From Colocasia esculenta (taxonomy: Eukaryota; Streptophyta; Magnoliopsida; Alismatales; Araceae), in NCBI GenBank assembly GCA_014218235.1, contig CM024759.1:73262042-73326041 (forward strand): a stretch of DNA of 64,000 nucleotides, given 5' to 3'. The notes below the pieces were generated by a model. The model had not been told where the DNA came from and searched no databases. It saw only the letters and a list, made by a program, of their open reading frames with translations. Both the position numbers and the translations under genes were made by a program. Shown piece after piece: positions 55,025 through 64,000 of the stretch. How positions within the stretch are numbered: the stretch's first letter is position 1; the number at the start of each line of letters is the position of its first letter.

Positions 55025-55574
55025 TAGGGGTGTCAATTGGGCCAGGCCGGCCCGGAGGTCTGGAAGTCCGACCCGGTTTTAACCGGATTTGGGCCGAAAA
55101 AATGAGTCCGTTACAAATTTTTGGCCCTGCCCGGAAAAAAATAGGGCCGGACTTGGGCTTTGTGTGGCCCAGCCCGGTCGGCCCGTCGGCCCGGAAAAAA
55201 TAAATAAAATTTATATTAAATATAAAATTTATATTTAGAAAGAGAGTTATATGTAGTTTTTCTTCAATAAATCTACTCAAAAATATAATCTTTTACAAGT
55301 TAAATGTTAATATAGATATAAGTAAAAAATATATTATTTTTTATAGATATATTATAGTAGATGTATTAAAATATATATTATATAAATAAAAAATAATATT
55401 TTTTATTTTTCGGGCCGAGCCGGACTTTTCGGGCTTTTTCTGGACCGGGCCGGGCCGGCCATACCGGGCCTACACCCGGGCCTGGGCCGGGCCCGGGCCG
55501 ACTTTTATAAAACCGGGCCTGGGCCGGGCCTAACTAACAAGGCCCGGTCCAGGCCCGGCCCATTGACACCCCTA
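55025..55574. mobile_element. hAT-type non-autonomous element, 550 bp
   Basis: Ends TAGGGGTGTCAATTGGGCC and, in reverse complement, TAGGGGTGTCAATGGGCC. Flanks TTTGTGCA and CTCGTGCA match at six of eight positions, so the target duplication has decayed. The first and last ~150 bp are GC-rich, made of GGCCCGG/CCGGGCC words that can pair with each other; the middle is AT-rich. No coding sequence. Confidence 0.8.
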
Positions 55575-55582
55575 CTCGTGCA

Positions 55583-56329
55583 TAGTGTTATTGTTTGATT
55601 GTTAATTTCTTACATCATTAGATTATAATTGTATAATTGTATTGTTTATATTTTATTATTTTTAATTAAATGGTGGAGTCAAAAGGATCTCTAGTGAACC
55701 TATGACTTGAGAGGCGCCGCACCTCAATTATTTTCAGGTGAAAGCCCACAGTATTAACATCAGTTTAAGAATAGACGCCAGAGTAGTCTTCAGAGTGAAC
55801 TCTTCCTCATGATTCATACCAACAATAGTTGTTCCAAAATATGCTCCGTCCAGTTGTTCATTTTTCTTTATTCATACTTTTATTTAAGACATATTATTTT
55901 ATTTCAAATTATTTATTTTATTTCTTGTTACTGTCCTACCTCTCTCTTAATTTAGATTGAACCAAGATAGAGATAGATTGAACAAAATCTTTGCAAACAA
56001 ATAATAATAATAATAATAACAAATCAACTTTCATTAGAAGGTTAAACATTGTGATCTACATGATTATATAAACTTTATTATTTTGTAAGACTATTCATAA
56101 TTACGACATAGATTAGAACTTAACTAAATCTAATCTACTTAGGATACCTCAAAACAAGATTTACAAAAATAAATAATATCATTCACAATGAACTCATCAG
56201 ACCCCATTGAGACCCACCTATTTCAAAACTTTAAATTTTCTTAAAGCCTCACATATTGCCTAAAAATAACTATGTGAGGTTTCGTGAGACCATAGCTCAA
56301 TACAACAATTCGCAGATCCTTTAAGTATA
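55583..56329. other. No gene seen
   Basis: AT-rich, with an (AAT)n run at about 56003-56019. Nothing recognised. Confidence 0.6.
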
Positions 56330-57175
56330 TATTTGAAATCTCATTTCCATTACAAAGCCTTTAAACTCAAGTATTACATGACTTAACATACATAATCGAT
56401 TATTGTAAAACTATTATATAATATATACTTAGCAAGTAGAAACTAAACTCTACTATTAGTACATAATCAACTATCAAGACTAACAAAAAACAACTAATCG
56501 ATTAAGAGGCTCAGTGTATGGCACTAAGCCATAGAAACCAAAGCTACATAGTGAATATAATCAATTAATGGAATCAATAAGAAACAACTAATCAATTAAG
56601 AGGGTCATTATATGACACTTGGTCATAGAAAAGAAGGTTGTACAATGAAAATAATCGATTAACTCTAGTATTATACTTAGTCGTAGAATCAAAACTCAAA
56701 CATAATCAATTATCATACTTACTGAATGGTACTTAGTCACTACAAATCAACACTCATTGCAGTGAAACATAATCGATTATTGAGACACATAATGAATTAT
56801 AATATCTATTGTGGCACTTAGTCGTAAAAAGATCTAGACATATAATCAATTAGTGTCCACTGTGACACCTAATCGTAGAAAATTAACACTCATCACAATG
56901 AGATGTAAAAGATTATCGAGACACATAATTAATTATTATGCCCACTGTGACATGGTCGTAGAAAGTCAATACTCATCACAGTAAGATATAATTAATTGTC
57001 ATAACATATAATCAATTATTGTGGCCATTGTAGCACAGTTGCAAAGTTAAAACTATGCAACAAACTTCTTCGAGTATTGAGAAATAGTTAGTTGATTAAT
57101 ATGTCCAGTATATGGCACTTAGCTGTAGAAGCTAAAGCTATACAATGAACATAATCGATTTTCAAGATCTTGCTT
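56330..57175. repeat. Degenerate satellite-like tandem block
   Basis: Variants of TAATCGATTA, GGCACTTAGTCGTAGAA and CTCATCACAGTGAGA recur roughly every 70-110 bp across about 850 bp, with units strongly diverged. AATCGATT is itself palindromic. There is no coding signal. Confidence 0.7.
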
Positions 57176-58587
57176 ACTTAACCTTTATGCTTATCAAACA
57201 TATATCTATCACAAGTTACACTGCAGCATCCCTTAATATAATGTACTTTGAGTGATGTGGAAATGGATTCTCTGATATACATTTTTTTTTTATATGAACA
57301 CATGTGTGACCATGAGTATATTGCAAATCCAATTCTTATTGGCATATTGCCTATGGGACATTGATGGGAAATGAATTTACAATTATGGGTTGCAGGCGTG
57401 CCAGTCACACGAGTGACCATTTATTCTACCTCTGAGGGTCGGAGGATTTTAAGTCTATATGTGCGTCGTTCGACTTCATCAAACGAGAAGGGTTATCGAG
57501 TCAAGACACAAGACCCATCGTTGTCTAAGCGCAACAACTTTAACTACATCTCTCTTTTGGGGGAGAAAATTCTTGATTAATCTCTAGAAAGAAGGCCATG
57601 ATGATCGTAAATAGGAGACATCCGATAAAACATAATATTGAATAGTAGATAGCACAAGGGATTTGCATTTCATCGGTTGACCTATCCTTCCAGGGTGTTG
57701 GCCTTGCTGCTGTTGAGAATCGATTGATTAAATTTTGACTTTTGATCGACCGATTGCCCCTGCTTTCAACCATTTTGGGAATCTTTTGACTAACTTTTAT
57801 CTTCCCATGGACTTGGCTATTTTTAACCCTTTATTTATTTATTTACTATTACGATTTAATGTTCTGCTTCTTTTTTGTTAAGGTTTGCTTCATGTTAATA
57901 TGTGTTGAGTGGGATCAACCCCCAAATATTTTATTAAGCTATTCAATTTGTGAGCTTATGACCCTACTATCTCCATTGTCGATTTGTCATAATGTGGGTC
58001 CTTGGTCTCCTTGGGCACGAAAATAATTCATGCCTACCACTCGGCCATGTCGAGGAGGCCAATTTGCTACAGTCATTATCACTCCATTTTAACAACATTT
58101 ATTCATTAACCTAAATTAAACGGAAAACCAAATAATATTTCGACAGCATCTCCCCCTTTCCTTAGGACTTGTCGAGGGATGTAAATGGATCACCATCCAC
58201 ATGCTGAGAAGTGATGGCCCCGATGATGGGATATGTGCCTAGAAACGTACCCAAAATGGCCTAGGTATTGCTCCCTTGAGGACTTGCCTACAAAAGGGAT
58301 CAAATTACCTAGACACCTAACGGAATCGATATATGTTGTATTGGCTTTGGATTTTAACCTGCCTTCTTCAGCCACATACCAACATTCTAATGTGCTTTTG
58401 GACCCTTGTATGCCATGGTTCATGATTTGGGCATGAAGGGAACACAAGAGAGGATACTAGAGGCATAATGACAAGTAATGAGCATACAATCCCGAAGGAA
58501 ACATGCACGATATTGTAAGGAAGACACTTGTAACATCCGAAAATTTTATGTAATAAAAATTAACAATAAATTGAAAGAATGTACACA
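57176..58587. other. No recognised gene
   Basis: Several open frames of 60-85 codons overlap on both strands, none with a recognisable motif. The strip 58190-58445 is open on both strands and could be an exon, but nothing supports either strand. Confidence 0.4.
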
Positions 58588-58665
58588 TGAGGAGTGGCTC
58601 AGTTGGTTAGGCACTCCGCCATGCACCCGGAGGTTAGGAGTTCAACTCCCAACGATATCAGATTT
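58588..58665 (+). mobile_element. SINE-like tRNA-derived head
   Basis: AGTGGCTCAGTTGGTTAGGC matches a tRNA A box closely and GGTTAGGAGTTCAACTCCC matches a B box. The segment would not fold into a complete tRNA with acceptor stem, so it is a SINE head or tRNA pseudogene rather than a tRNA gene. Confidence 0.55.
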
Positions 58666-59039
58666 ATAATTATGCCTATGAAGTAAATACATATAGAGTG
58701 CAGTCAATCTGGGCAACGAAACAAATGATTAAACTGATAAATGGTTGCTTTCAGCAAAATATTATTTGACTAAAAGAATTTGATCTTCATACGCATAAAC
58801 GCTAATATACTTTCCAACATGGTTTGTCGTGCCACTGTACATACCACACCGTGCCAAGGAAAGGGCGGTTCCTGGCATGGTCTATCCTTTACCCTCTTCT
58901 TATTCCTCTCTGCTTCCTCTTTTTGCTGTGCCATCTCGTCATTGCCTCTCTCTCTCCTTCTTTCTTCTTGCCGTGCTTCCATCACTGATGAGGAGGGAGA
59001 GTGCCACTGCTACTGTCGCTCGTCGTCACCGTAGGGGAG
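58666..59039. other. No recognised gene
   Basis: Pyrimidine-rich at 58880-58980 and open in several frames; no domain found. Confidence 0.5.
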
Positions 59040-59335
59040 CCCACTGCTGTTTTCGCGACAGAGGGGGAGGGTGGGGGGTGAGACATGGGGGAGGAGGGGC
59101 TGGGGGGTGAGACGAAGGAGGAGGAGCCGATTGGAGGGGGAGGAGGTGACTAGAGAGGGGGGAGGGGGGGGTAGCGAGACGGTGGGGGGAGGAGGAGGGG
59201 GCCAGGGACGAGAGGGGGGGAAAGGCTAATCGGAGGGAAGGGGGGGGGGACAAGAGGCGAGATAGAGGGGGAGGGTAGGAGGTGAGACGAGGGAGGAGGA
59301 GGGGGCCGCGGGGTGACTGGACAAGACGGAGAGGT
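59040..59335. repeat. Purine (G/A) low-complexity tract
   Basis: About 300 bp dominated by GAGGGGGAGG-type words with irregular period. Long Pro/Ser-rich open frames on the minus strand are a product of this composition. Confidence 0.85.
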
Positions 59336-60137
59336 CTCGCCCCAGTACATGATGTACTGTACAACTGATTTAGGAGAAATCCGGATTAATGCAATACACC
59401 GATCCCAAAAATCTATTTTGCAATTATATGCAAATTTTTAGACTAAAGAATAAATATGAAGTATATTTTTCCAGTTCATGAAAATACGCTATGTTTTACA
59501 CATTAAATTCCATTGCAGCAAGTCTAAGGCTATGGAAAAAAGTCTGTTTTTTTGGAAAAGTTTGTTTATCCAAAGATAGGGATAGAAAACATTTTATTTC
59601 CCTACATAAAGAATTTTGATATTTCCTCCTAGGTTGAGATTGAACAAAACTTAGGCTTTCTGAAAAAATACAAGTTGTTCTCATTCTTCCTTTAATGATT
59701 GAGATTTAGCAGAAACATGATACTTGTACAAAGTACGTCGATGGAGTCATATAATTCGGGAAATTGATAACAATAAAAGAGTCTAGTTGGAGTTTCACTC
59801 CGTCATAAACATACCATCCGATCTTTGTTTCTTGACTTGGGGAGGGCCCCCCCCCCTTTCTTTACTCCGCCATTGATTTGTGCAAACCGCGCTGTTAGCA
59901 TCGCCATCCCCTCACCTCCATTGTTGGCCCCTCGCTAATGCTGAGGTCTCTTTTCAGTGCCTTCGCCACCACCTGCTCTGTTGGATCTATATCACATATC
60001 TGCACCATCTTCGCTCTTCAACATCGTTGGAATCACATTGTCGCCAATCCGTACCTTAGTTTCTGCCCCTTTGGCTTCCCCAACATCTTCGATTGTGGCT
60101 TCCCCTTGTTTCCTTCCCTTTGTTTGAGTCATATTTA
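59336..60137. other. No recognised gene
   Basis: Mostly AT-rich, with a C run near 59847-59858. The minus-strand frame that continues from the FtsH remnant to 59992 here is intronic or captured flank, not FtsH-like. Confidence 0.5.
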
Positions 60138-60262
60138 AGGTCCGTTTGGTTATATTTAAAATATTTTTATAGGGAAAAAGTTTTCCAAGAATAATTTTTA
60201 TAGGAAAATCAAAAACATAATTATCTATTTGATTCTCATGTAAATGTTTTACCTGAAAAGAT
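60138..60262 (+). repeat. Left AT-rich arm flanking the FtsH fragment
   Basis: Begins GGTCCGTTTGGTTATATTT and continues with AAAATATTTTTATAGGGAAAA, TAGGAAAATC, and TTTGAT. It resembles, in inverted orientation, the sequence at 61085-61215 on the other side of the fragment. Confidence 0.45.
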
Positions 60263-60282
60263 TTTCTGATGTTTGTTTTTAC

Positions 60283-61050
60283 AGCATCGATTTCATCGAT
60301 CAACACAATGTAGGGGGCCTTCGATTTGGCCTTTTCGAATAGGCCCCTCACTCGCGAGGCCCCAACACCTACGAACAGCTCCACGAATTTCTGAGGCGGC
60401 GCAGAAGAAGAATGGAACGCCGACCTCGCTGGCAACGGCCCGAGCAAGAAGCGTCTTCCCGTCCCCGGCAAACCGACCAGGAGGTAGCCTTTGGGGTTCT
60501 TGGCCCGGGCGAAGTCCGCAAATGTGACGCCTGTCGTGGGCACCTCTTGGAACTTGGACTTGGACCTGCCAAAGTCCATCAGGCTACCAAGCCCCCCTAG
60601 GCCGCCGCTCAGTCCGCCTTGCACCCTCAGGAAGAGGAAGAAGAGCCCCGCAAAGGCAAGGAAAGGGAAGAGGAGGTTTCTGATAATGTTGAAGAGGTCG
60701 TTCCCAGTGTCGCCCTCGGAGACGGAGATGTCCACACCATTCAATATGGCGAGGATGTCGATGAGATCAGTGTCGTTAGGCATGACCACCATTGCGTGAC
60801 GGCTGTCAACGGCCTTGAGCTGGAGAATGCTGCCATCCTTGCTGAAGCGGACCCGCTCCACCTTCCCCTTCTTCACCACGTTGAGGAACTCGCTGTAGCG
60901 CCACTAGGAGCTCTCAGGGAGGTCAACGGCAGCCTGCGGCTTCGGGGCAATGAGGAGCGACTGGGAGAAGGGGTTGGCGTCGGATTTGGTCGCCTCGTTG
61001 GGCGACGTTTTGGAAGTGGAGGTAGACGAAGCAAAACCATCAAAAGGGAA
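60283..61050 (-). pseudogene. Chloroplast-type FtsH protease, N-terminal exon
   Basis: FtsH proteases are membrane AAA+ zinc proteases that turn over damaged photosystem II proteins in thylakoids. Read on the minus strand: WRYSEFLN then VKKGKVERVRFSKDGS, the lumenal region, a membrane span (NLLFPFLAFAGLFFLFL), MDFGRSKSKFQEVP and the start of the AAA domain. About 30 residues expected between VTFADFA and NPKGYLLVG are missing. The Walker A reads GLPGTGRR, lacking the Lys-Thr, and the next ~15 residues are scrambled. FVELFVGVGASRVR and the Walker B VLIDEIDAV are kept, and the exon ends at a donor (GT|AAAA, 60283/60282). A stop at 60904-60906 sits in frame. Later exons, including the zinc site, are absent. 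Subfamily FtsH1/5-like by eye. Confidence 0.88.
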
Positions 61051-61084
61051 AATGGTGTTAGGGGAAAATGGCATTCAGGGTCTC

Positions 61085-61215
61085 ACCCTCGATGCCAAAA
61101 TCTGGGTTTTTAAGAATAATATTTTCAAGGATATACTTTTCAAGGGTATCAAACAACTTATTTTGTTCAGTTTTCCTAGAAAATATTTTCTACATGGGGT
61201 TTTACACCAAACCAA
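61085..61215 (-). repeat. Right AT-rich arm flanking the FtsH fragment
   Basis: In reverse complement it reads TTGTTTGGTTTGGTG, GAAAATATTTTCTAGGAAAA, ATAAGTTGTTTGATA and CTTGAAAAG, which follows the same order as the left arm. The match is partial. Confidence 0.45.
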
Positions 61216-61719
61216 ACAATTTTTTCTATTGTTTTACACTAAAATACAACCATAAATTATTTGAAATACAAGCATCAAAATATAACTATAAACACTTGAA
61301 TATAATCTTATGTTTACAGTTATATTCTAATGTTATGATTGTATTCTCGTATTTATGGTTGTATTTTGATACTTATAGTTGTATTTTGATGAATGTTCAC
61401 CATAATATAATCATAGCACTAGAATACCCTCGTAAATATAACATTGTATTCAAATATTTTTGGGTGTATTTTTAATGTCTATCGTTGTATCATAATATTT
61501 ATGGATATATTTTAACCTAAAAAATTGATTTTTAGTTAAAAAAAATATTTTGAAAAAGAAGTTTGAGATATTTGGCGCCCTCTTAATGGTGATTACTAGA
61601 GTCCAATCCTCATTTACACTCAGAGGATCTGGACTCTTTACTTTTTCATAGCTTTTAATTAGGTTGTGGCCAGATCAGACTTTTTTTTATATTATTTTTG
61701 GATAGGAAATCAATTTTTT
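61216..61719. other. AT-rich sequence, no gene
   Basis: Contains irregular repeats of TATGGTTGTATTTTGAT and its inverse (about 61245-61510). Nothing coding. Confidence 0.5.
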
Positions 61720-61870
61720 TTCCGGTTCGGCTTAGCAGTTAAGCCGCTGGCTTTGTACAGATGACAAACACCCAGCCCCGGGTACGAAATCCGGGGCGGC
61801 TCCGAACAGTAGCGCTACGCGCAGCCCTTGCAACCTAAAAAAACCTTTGGAAAATCCTCCTAAAAGGCGC
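61720..61870 (+). mobile_element. tRNA-derived SINE candidate
   Basis: GGCTTAGCAGTTAAGCCGC resembles an A-box region and GGGTACGAAATCCGG a B box; the latter sits in a perfect 7-bp stem, GCCCCGG/CCGGGGC, like a T arm. A GC-rich body follows to about 61870. No poly(A) tail or target duplication identified. Confidence 0.5.
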
Positions 61871-62279
61871 CACCGTGCAACCTGCCGCAGAAGACCAGAC
61901 TTGCTACTAGGATCAACTTAATGGGTTTAATGATACGCGTCAACCAAAGTGAGGGCCACATAAAATTGAGATATCTCAAACAGATCGCCTACAGTTGTCA
62001 ATATTAAGGTGTGTGAAGTAGTGGAAAGATTAAGGAGCCAACACTTGCAAATTCTAGATAGACACAATGAACCAAAGATAAACACACGTCAGCGTAGCTA
62101 ACTAGCTATCTTATTCAGACTTCCATAGCAGGGTTTAGAAAATGCTTACAACATATTTGAAGATGGAAAACGGACCAACATTGTCCAAATGGGTGAATAC
62201 TACAGTATTTATTACAATGGTTCTACTCCCTTTGACAATGTGATAAGGTAATCAACTATATGTGTTTCAAAGCTAGGCT
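61871..62279. other. 3' flank of the second RLP
   Basis: From about 61940 it is paralogous to 25100-25456 downstream of the RLP pseudogene. No other gene. Confidence 0.7.
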
Positions 62280-64000
62280 TCACTTGTACATCCAAGATGA
62301 TATCTTAAGCTTCAATCTTGCAAAATGGACGACAACCATGACATATAACTCATCAGCCACATAATCTATGAAGCGAAAATACATCAGCCTCTTCTTCTCC
62401 ATTACTAGGAGCCCACCAAGGAATCCCCAAAAGCCAAAAGCAAATCCTGTTCCCATGCCAATATAACGCCATATCACGTATGACTCATGCTTATCCTCGT
62501 GTTCTTGAGAAGTAACATCATTGGTGCAAAGCCTTAACAGTGGGAGGCCACATAGACTAGGATTTCCAATGTAACTGGATTGATCAAAAGTTTGAAGTTG
62601 GCTTCCTGAAGGGATGCTTCCAGATAGATTGTTGTATGAGACATTGAACTTATTTAAGAAGTTCATGGTAGAAATGCTAGAAGGAATATTTCCAGAGAGC
62701 TGATTGCAGGAAAGATCAAGAGATTCTAACTGTCGCATTCTACTAAGACTTGTGGGAATACTTCCTTCTAGATGATTCCAAGACAAGTTCAAGAAATGAA
62801 GACCATTGAGATTTGTGATTTCTTCTGGAATATGTCCAGAAAGACTATTGTTAGAGAAGTCGATGATGGTGACAAGAGAGAGAACCCTTGTGTATTCAAG
62901 TTCAATTCCTTTGGGTACAATTCTAAGACTTTCTTCAAAGGTGGCAGTAGGAGGTTCTGCTAATGTGGGGGTAGGAGCAGCAGCAATAGAAGGAGGTTCT
63001 ACAGGCTTCTCAATCTTCACCATTGCACTAAATTTGTTAAAAGAAAGAAGTATGTCTCCTGAAAGTCTATTGCTTGCCAGGTCTAAGACTCGAAGTGATT
63101 GAAGTTGTGTTAATGACATGGGAACATTACCATAAAACATATTAGAACGTAGGCGTAGGACTTGTAGTAATGATAAACACTCCCCTATCCATGCTGGGAT
63201 TACACTTGACAAGCGATTCTCACCAAGATCAAGTGTCACTAGCCGCGTTGAATGTTTCAAAGATGGTGGAATCTCTCCAACTAGGTTATTTTTATCCAAG
63301 TGCAATGACGTGAGCTGAGGCAAAGCCCCAAAGGAGTCGGGAAATATTGTTCCTTGCAAGTTGTTACTTGAAAGTTTCAAAGCATTCAAGCTAGTGTTTT
63401 CCCAGCATCCAGAAATTCTTCCAGTTAAAGAATTATAAGACAGGTCAAGTACTTGCAAGCTCCTTATTTGGCAAATGGATAAGGGAATGGTACCATTGAT
63501 GTTGTTATGGGACAAGTCCAAATAAGTAAGCTCAAAGTCACCAGTACTAACAGAGATTGGCCCAGAAATGCGGTTGTGGGAGAGATCTAAATGCCGCAAA
63601 TCTGATCCAGAATACAAGTGAAGCCCTGACGCCTCAAAAAGGTTAAAGCTAAGGTCAACGTATGTGAAAACAGGTGATGGAAGGGGAAATGGTAGGCTGC
63701 CCTTGATACCATTATGTGAGAGATTTAAGAGAGACATTCTTCCGAATGAGTTAAAAAAATTAGATCCTAGAGTATCAGAGATATCATTGTTGGAGATGTC
63801 AAGATCCCGTAGCTTCTTCTGTGTTTGAAGCCATTTGGGAAATGCAGGGCCTATTTTGCAAAGTCTTGCCTTAAAAGTATCAAGTTGAAATGGGGGAAGC
63901 CAAGCCCAGTCAATACTGAGAGACAATGCAGGATTATAGGACATGCCAAAATTTTTGAACTTGGATAGATTGGCAAAATGAGCATCCGAGAGAACACCGT
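62280..64000 (-). CDS. LRR receptor-like protein (EIX/RLP type), 5'-incomplete
   Basis: Minus-strand frame runs open from the right window edge to the stop at 62280-62282, more than 570 codons; the ATG at 63942-63944 is internal, since LSDAHFANLSK precedes it in frame. It contains about 14 LRRs, an island-type spacer (KPVEPPSIAAAPTPTLAEPP to LEYTRVL), last LRRs, SGSQLQTFDQSSYIGNPSLCG, the cap LPLLRLC, an EHEDKHES acidic linker, a membrane span (YIGMGTGFAFGFWGFLGGLLVM) and a short basic tail with no kinase. Closely related to the pseudogene at 25.5-29.0 kb and free of its two lesions. A role in immune perception is inferred from the family. Whether the missing N-terminal half is intact cannot be seen. 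Confidence 0.93.
   Translation of the reverse strand, partial: GVLSDAHFANLSKFKNFGMSYNPALSLSIDWAWLPPFQLDTFKARLCKIGPAFPKWLQTQKKLRDLDISNNDISDTLGSNFFNSFGRMSLLNLSHNGIKGSLPFPLPSPVFTYVDLSFNLFEASGLHLYSGSDLRHLDLSHNRISGPISVSTGDFELTYLDLSHNNINGTIPLSICQIRSLQVLDLSYNSLTGRISGCWENTSLNALKLSSNNLQGTIFPDSFGALPQLTSLHLDKNNLVGEIPPSLKHSTRLVTLDLGENRLSSVIPAWIGECLSLLQVLRLRSNMFYGNVPMSLTQLQSLRVLDLASNRLSGDILLSFNKFSAMVKIEKPVEPPSIAAAPTPTLAEPPTATFEESLRIVPKGIELEYTRVLSLVTIIDFSNNSLSGHIPEEITNLNGLHFLNLSWNHLEGSIPTSLSRMRQLESLDLSCNQLSGNIPSSISTMNFLNKFNVSYNNLSGSIPSGSQLQTFDQSSYIGNPSLCGLPLLRLCTNDVTSQEHEDKHESYVIWRYIGMGTGFAFGFWGFLGGLLVMEKKRLMYFRFIDYVADELYVMVVVHFARLKLKISSWMYK

Noticed and set aside
56330..57175. CRISPR-like array
   Set aside because: Repeats are degenerate, unequal in spacing and in a plant context; spacers are not defined.
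58588..58665. Functional tRNA gene
   Set aside because: A and B boxes are present but the acceptor and anticodon arms do not form; SINE head is more likely.
59026..59364. Proline-rich minus-strand ORF of 112 codons
   Set aside because: Direct product of the G/A low-complexity tract.
59992..60282. C-terminal 96 codons of the FtsH-frame ORF
   Set aside because: They lie beyond a splice donor and show no FtsH similarity; treated as intron or captured flank.
63942..63944. ATG of the right-hand ORF as the true start of the second RLP
   Set aside because: The frame stays open to the window edge and the upstream codons match internal LRR sequence of the first RLP.

Overview
The window reads as nuclear DNA of a flowering plant. 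The species cannot be assigned; the AT-rich, repeat-dominated sequence and the style of the receptor-like proteins fit many angiosperms. Most of the 64 kb is layered transposable elements and their debris. The host-gene content is two related LRR receptor-like protein (RLP) genes on the minus strand (25.5-29.0 kb, broken; 62.3 kb to the right edge, open as far as visible) and broken pieces of other nuclear genes: a PsbQ-like/NDH lumenal subunit (54.1 kb), a chloroplast-type FtsH protease (60.3-61.0 kb) and a duplicated coiled-coil gene that resembles DUF1421 proteins (47-49.3 kb).

Layout. 1-3.5 kb: 3' part of a Ty1/copia retrotransposon with one stop codon in pol, then its 3' LTR. 4.3-5.1 kb: a dispersed repeat carrying a hAT-type MITE with a perfect 8-bp target duplication. 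6.8-19.4 kb: a decayed CACTA (En/Spm) transposon. Its TNP2 gene is cut off by an internal deletion and runs directly into the second (Transposase_24-like) gene. The last intron of that gene holds a tandem array of about 178-bp units, and into this array a pair of nested ~4-kb elements has inserted (10058-18065, 5-bp target duplication GGTCC). They look like solo LTRs of one family, one inside the other. 19.7-24.7 kb: a second CACTA-related segment with the same intron array, the same acidic last exon and the same 17-bp terminal repeat. 25.1-29.2 kb: RLP pseudogene. 29.8-32.7 kb: a Transposase_28/gypsy-type ORF interrupted by a small element. 33.7-39.35 kb: a diverged second copy of the 19.7-24.0 kb segment, distinguished by a Mutator-type MITE (9-bp TSD) and a hAT-type MITE (8-bp TSD). 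39.4-42.2 kb: further fragments of the same repeat family. 44.8-50.4 kb: a tandem duplication; copy 1 is split by an RTE-type LINE, copy 2 by a long-TIR foldback element. 51-62 kb: SINE-like and hAT-like elements, a degenerate satellite-like block and the two broken plastid-protein genes. 62.3-64 kb: the second RLP.

The genes do not form a pathway. The common thread is repeated duplication and insertion: paralogous copies inside the window serve as empty-site controls, so several insertions can be defined to the base. I saw no CRISPR array, no intact tRNA or rRNA gene and no operon. I found no clearly new functional system. The most unusual structures are the nucleosome-length dimeric tandem array inside CACTA introns, the hairpin cluster inside the long LTRs, and the FtsH fragment flanked by inverted AT-rich sequence.
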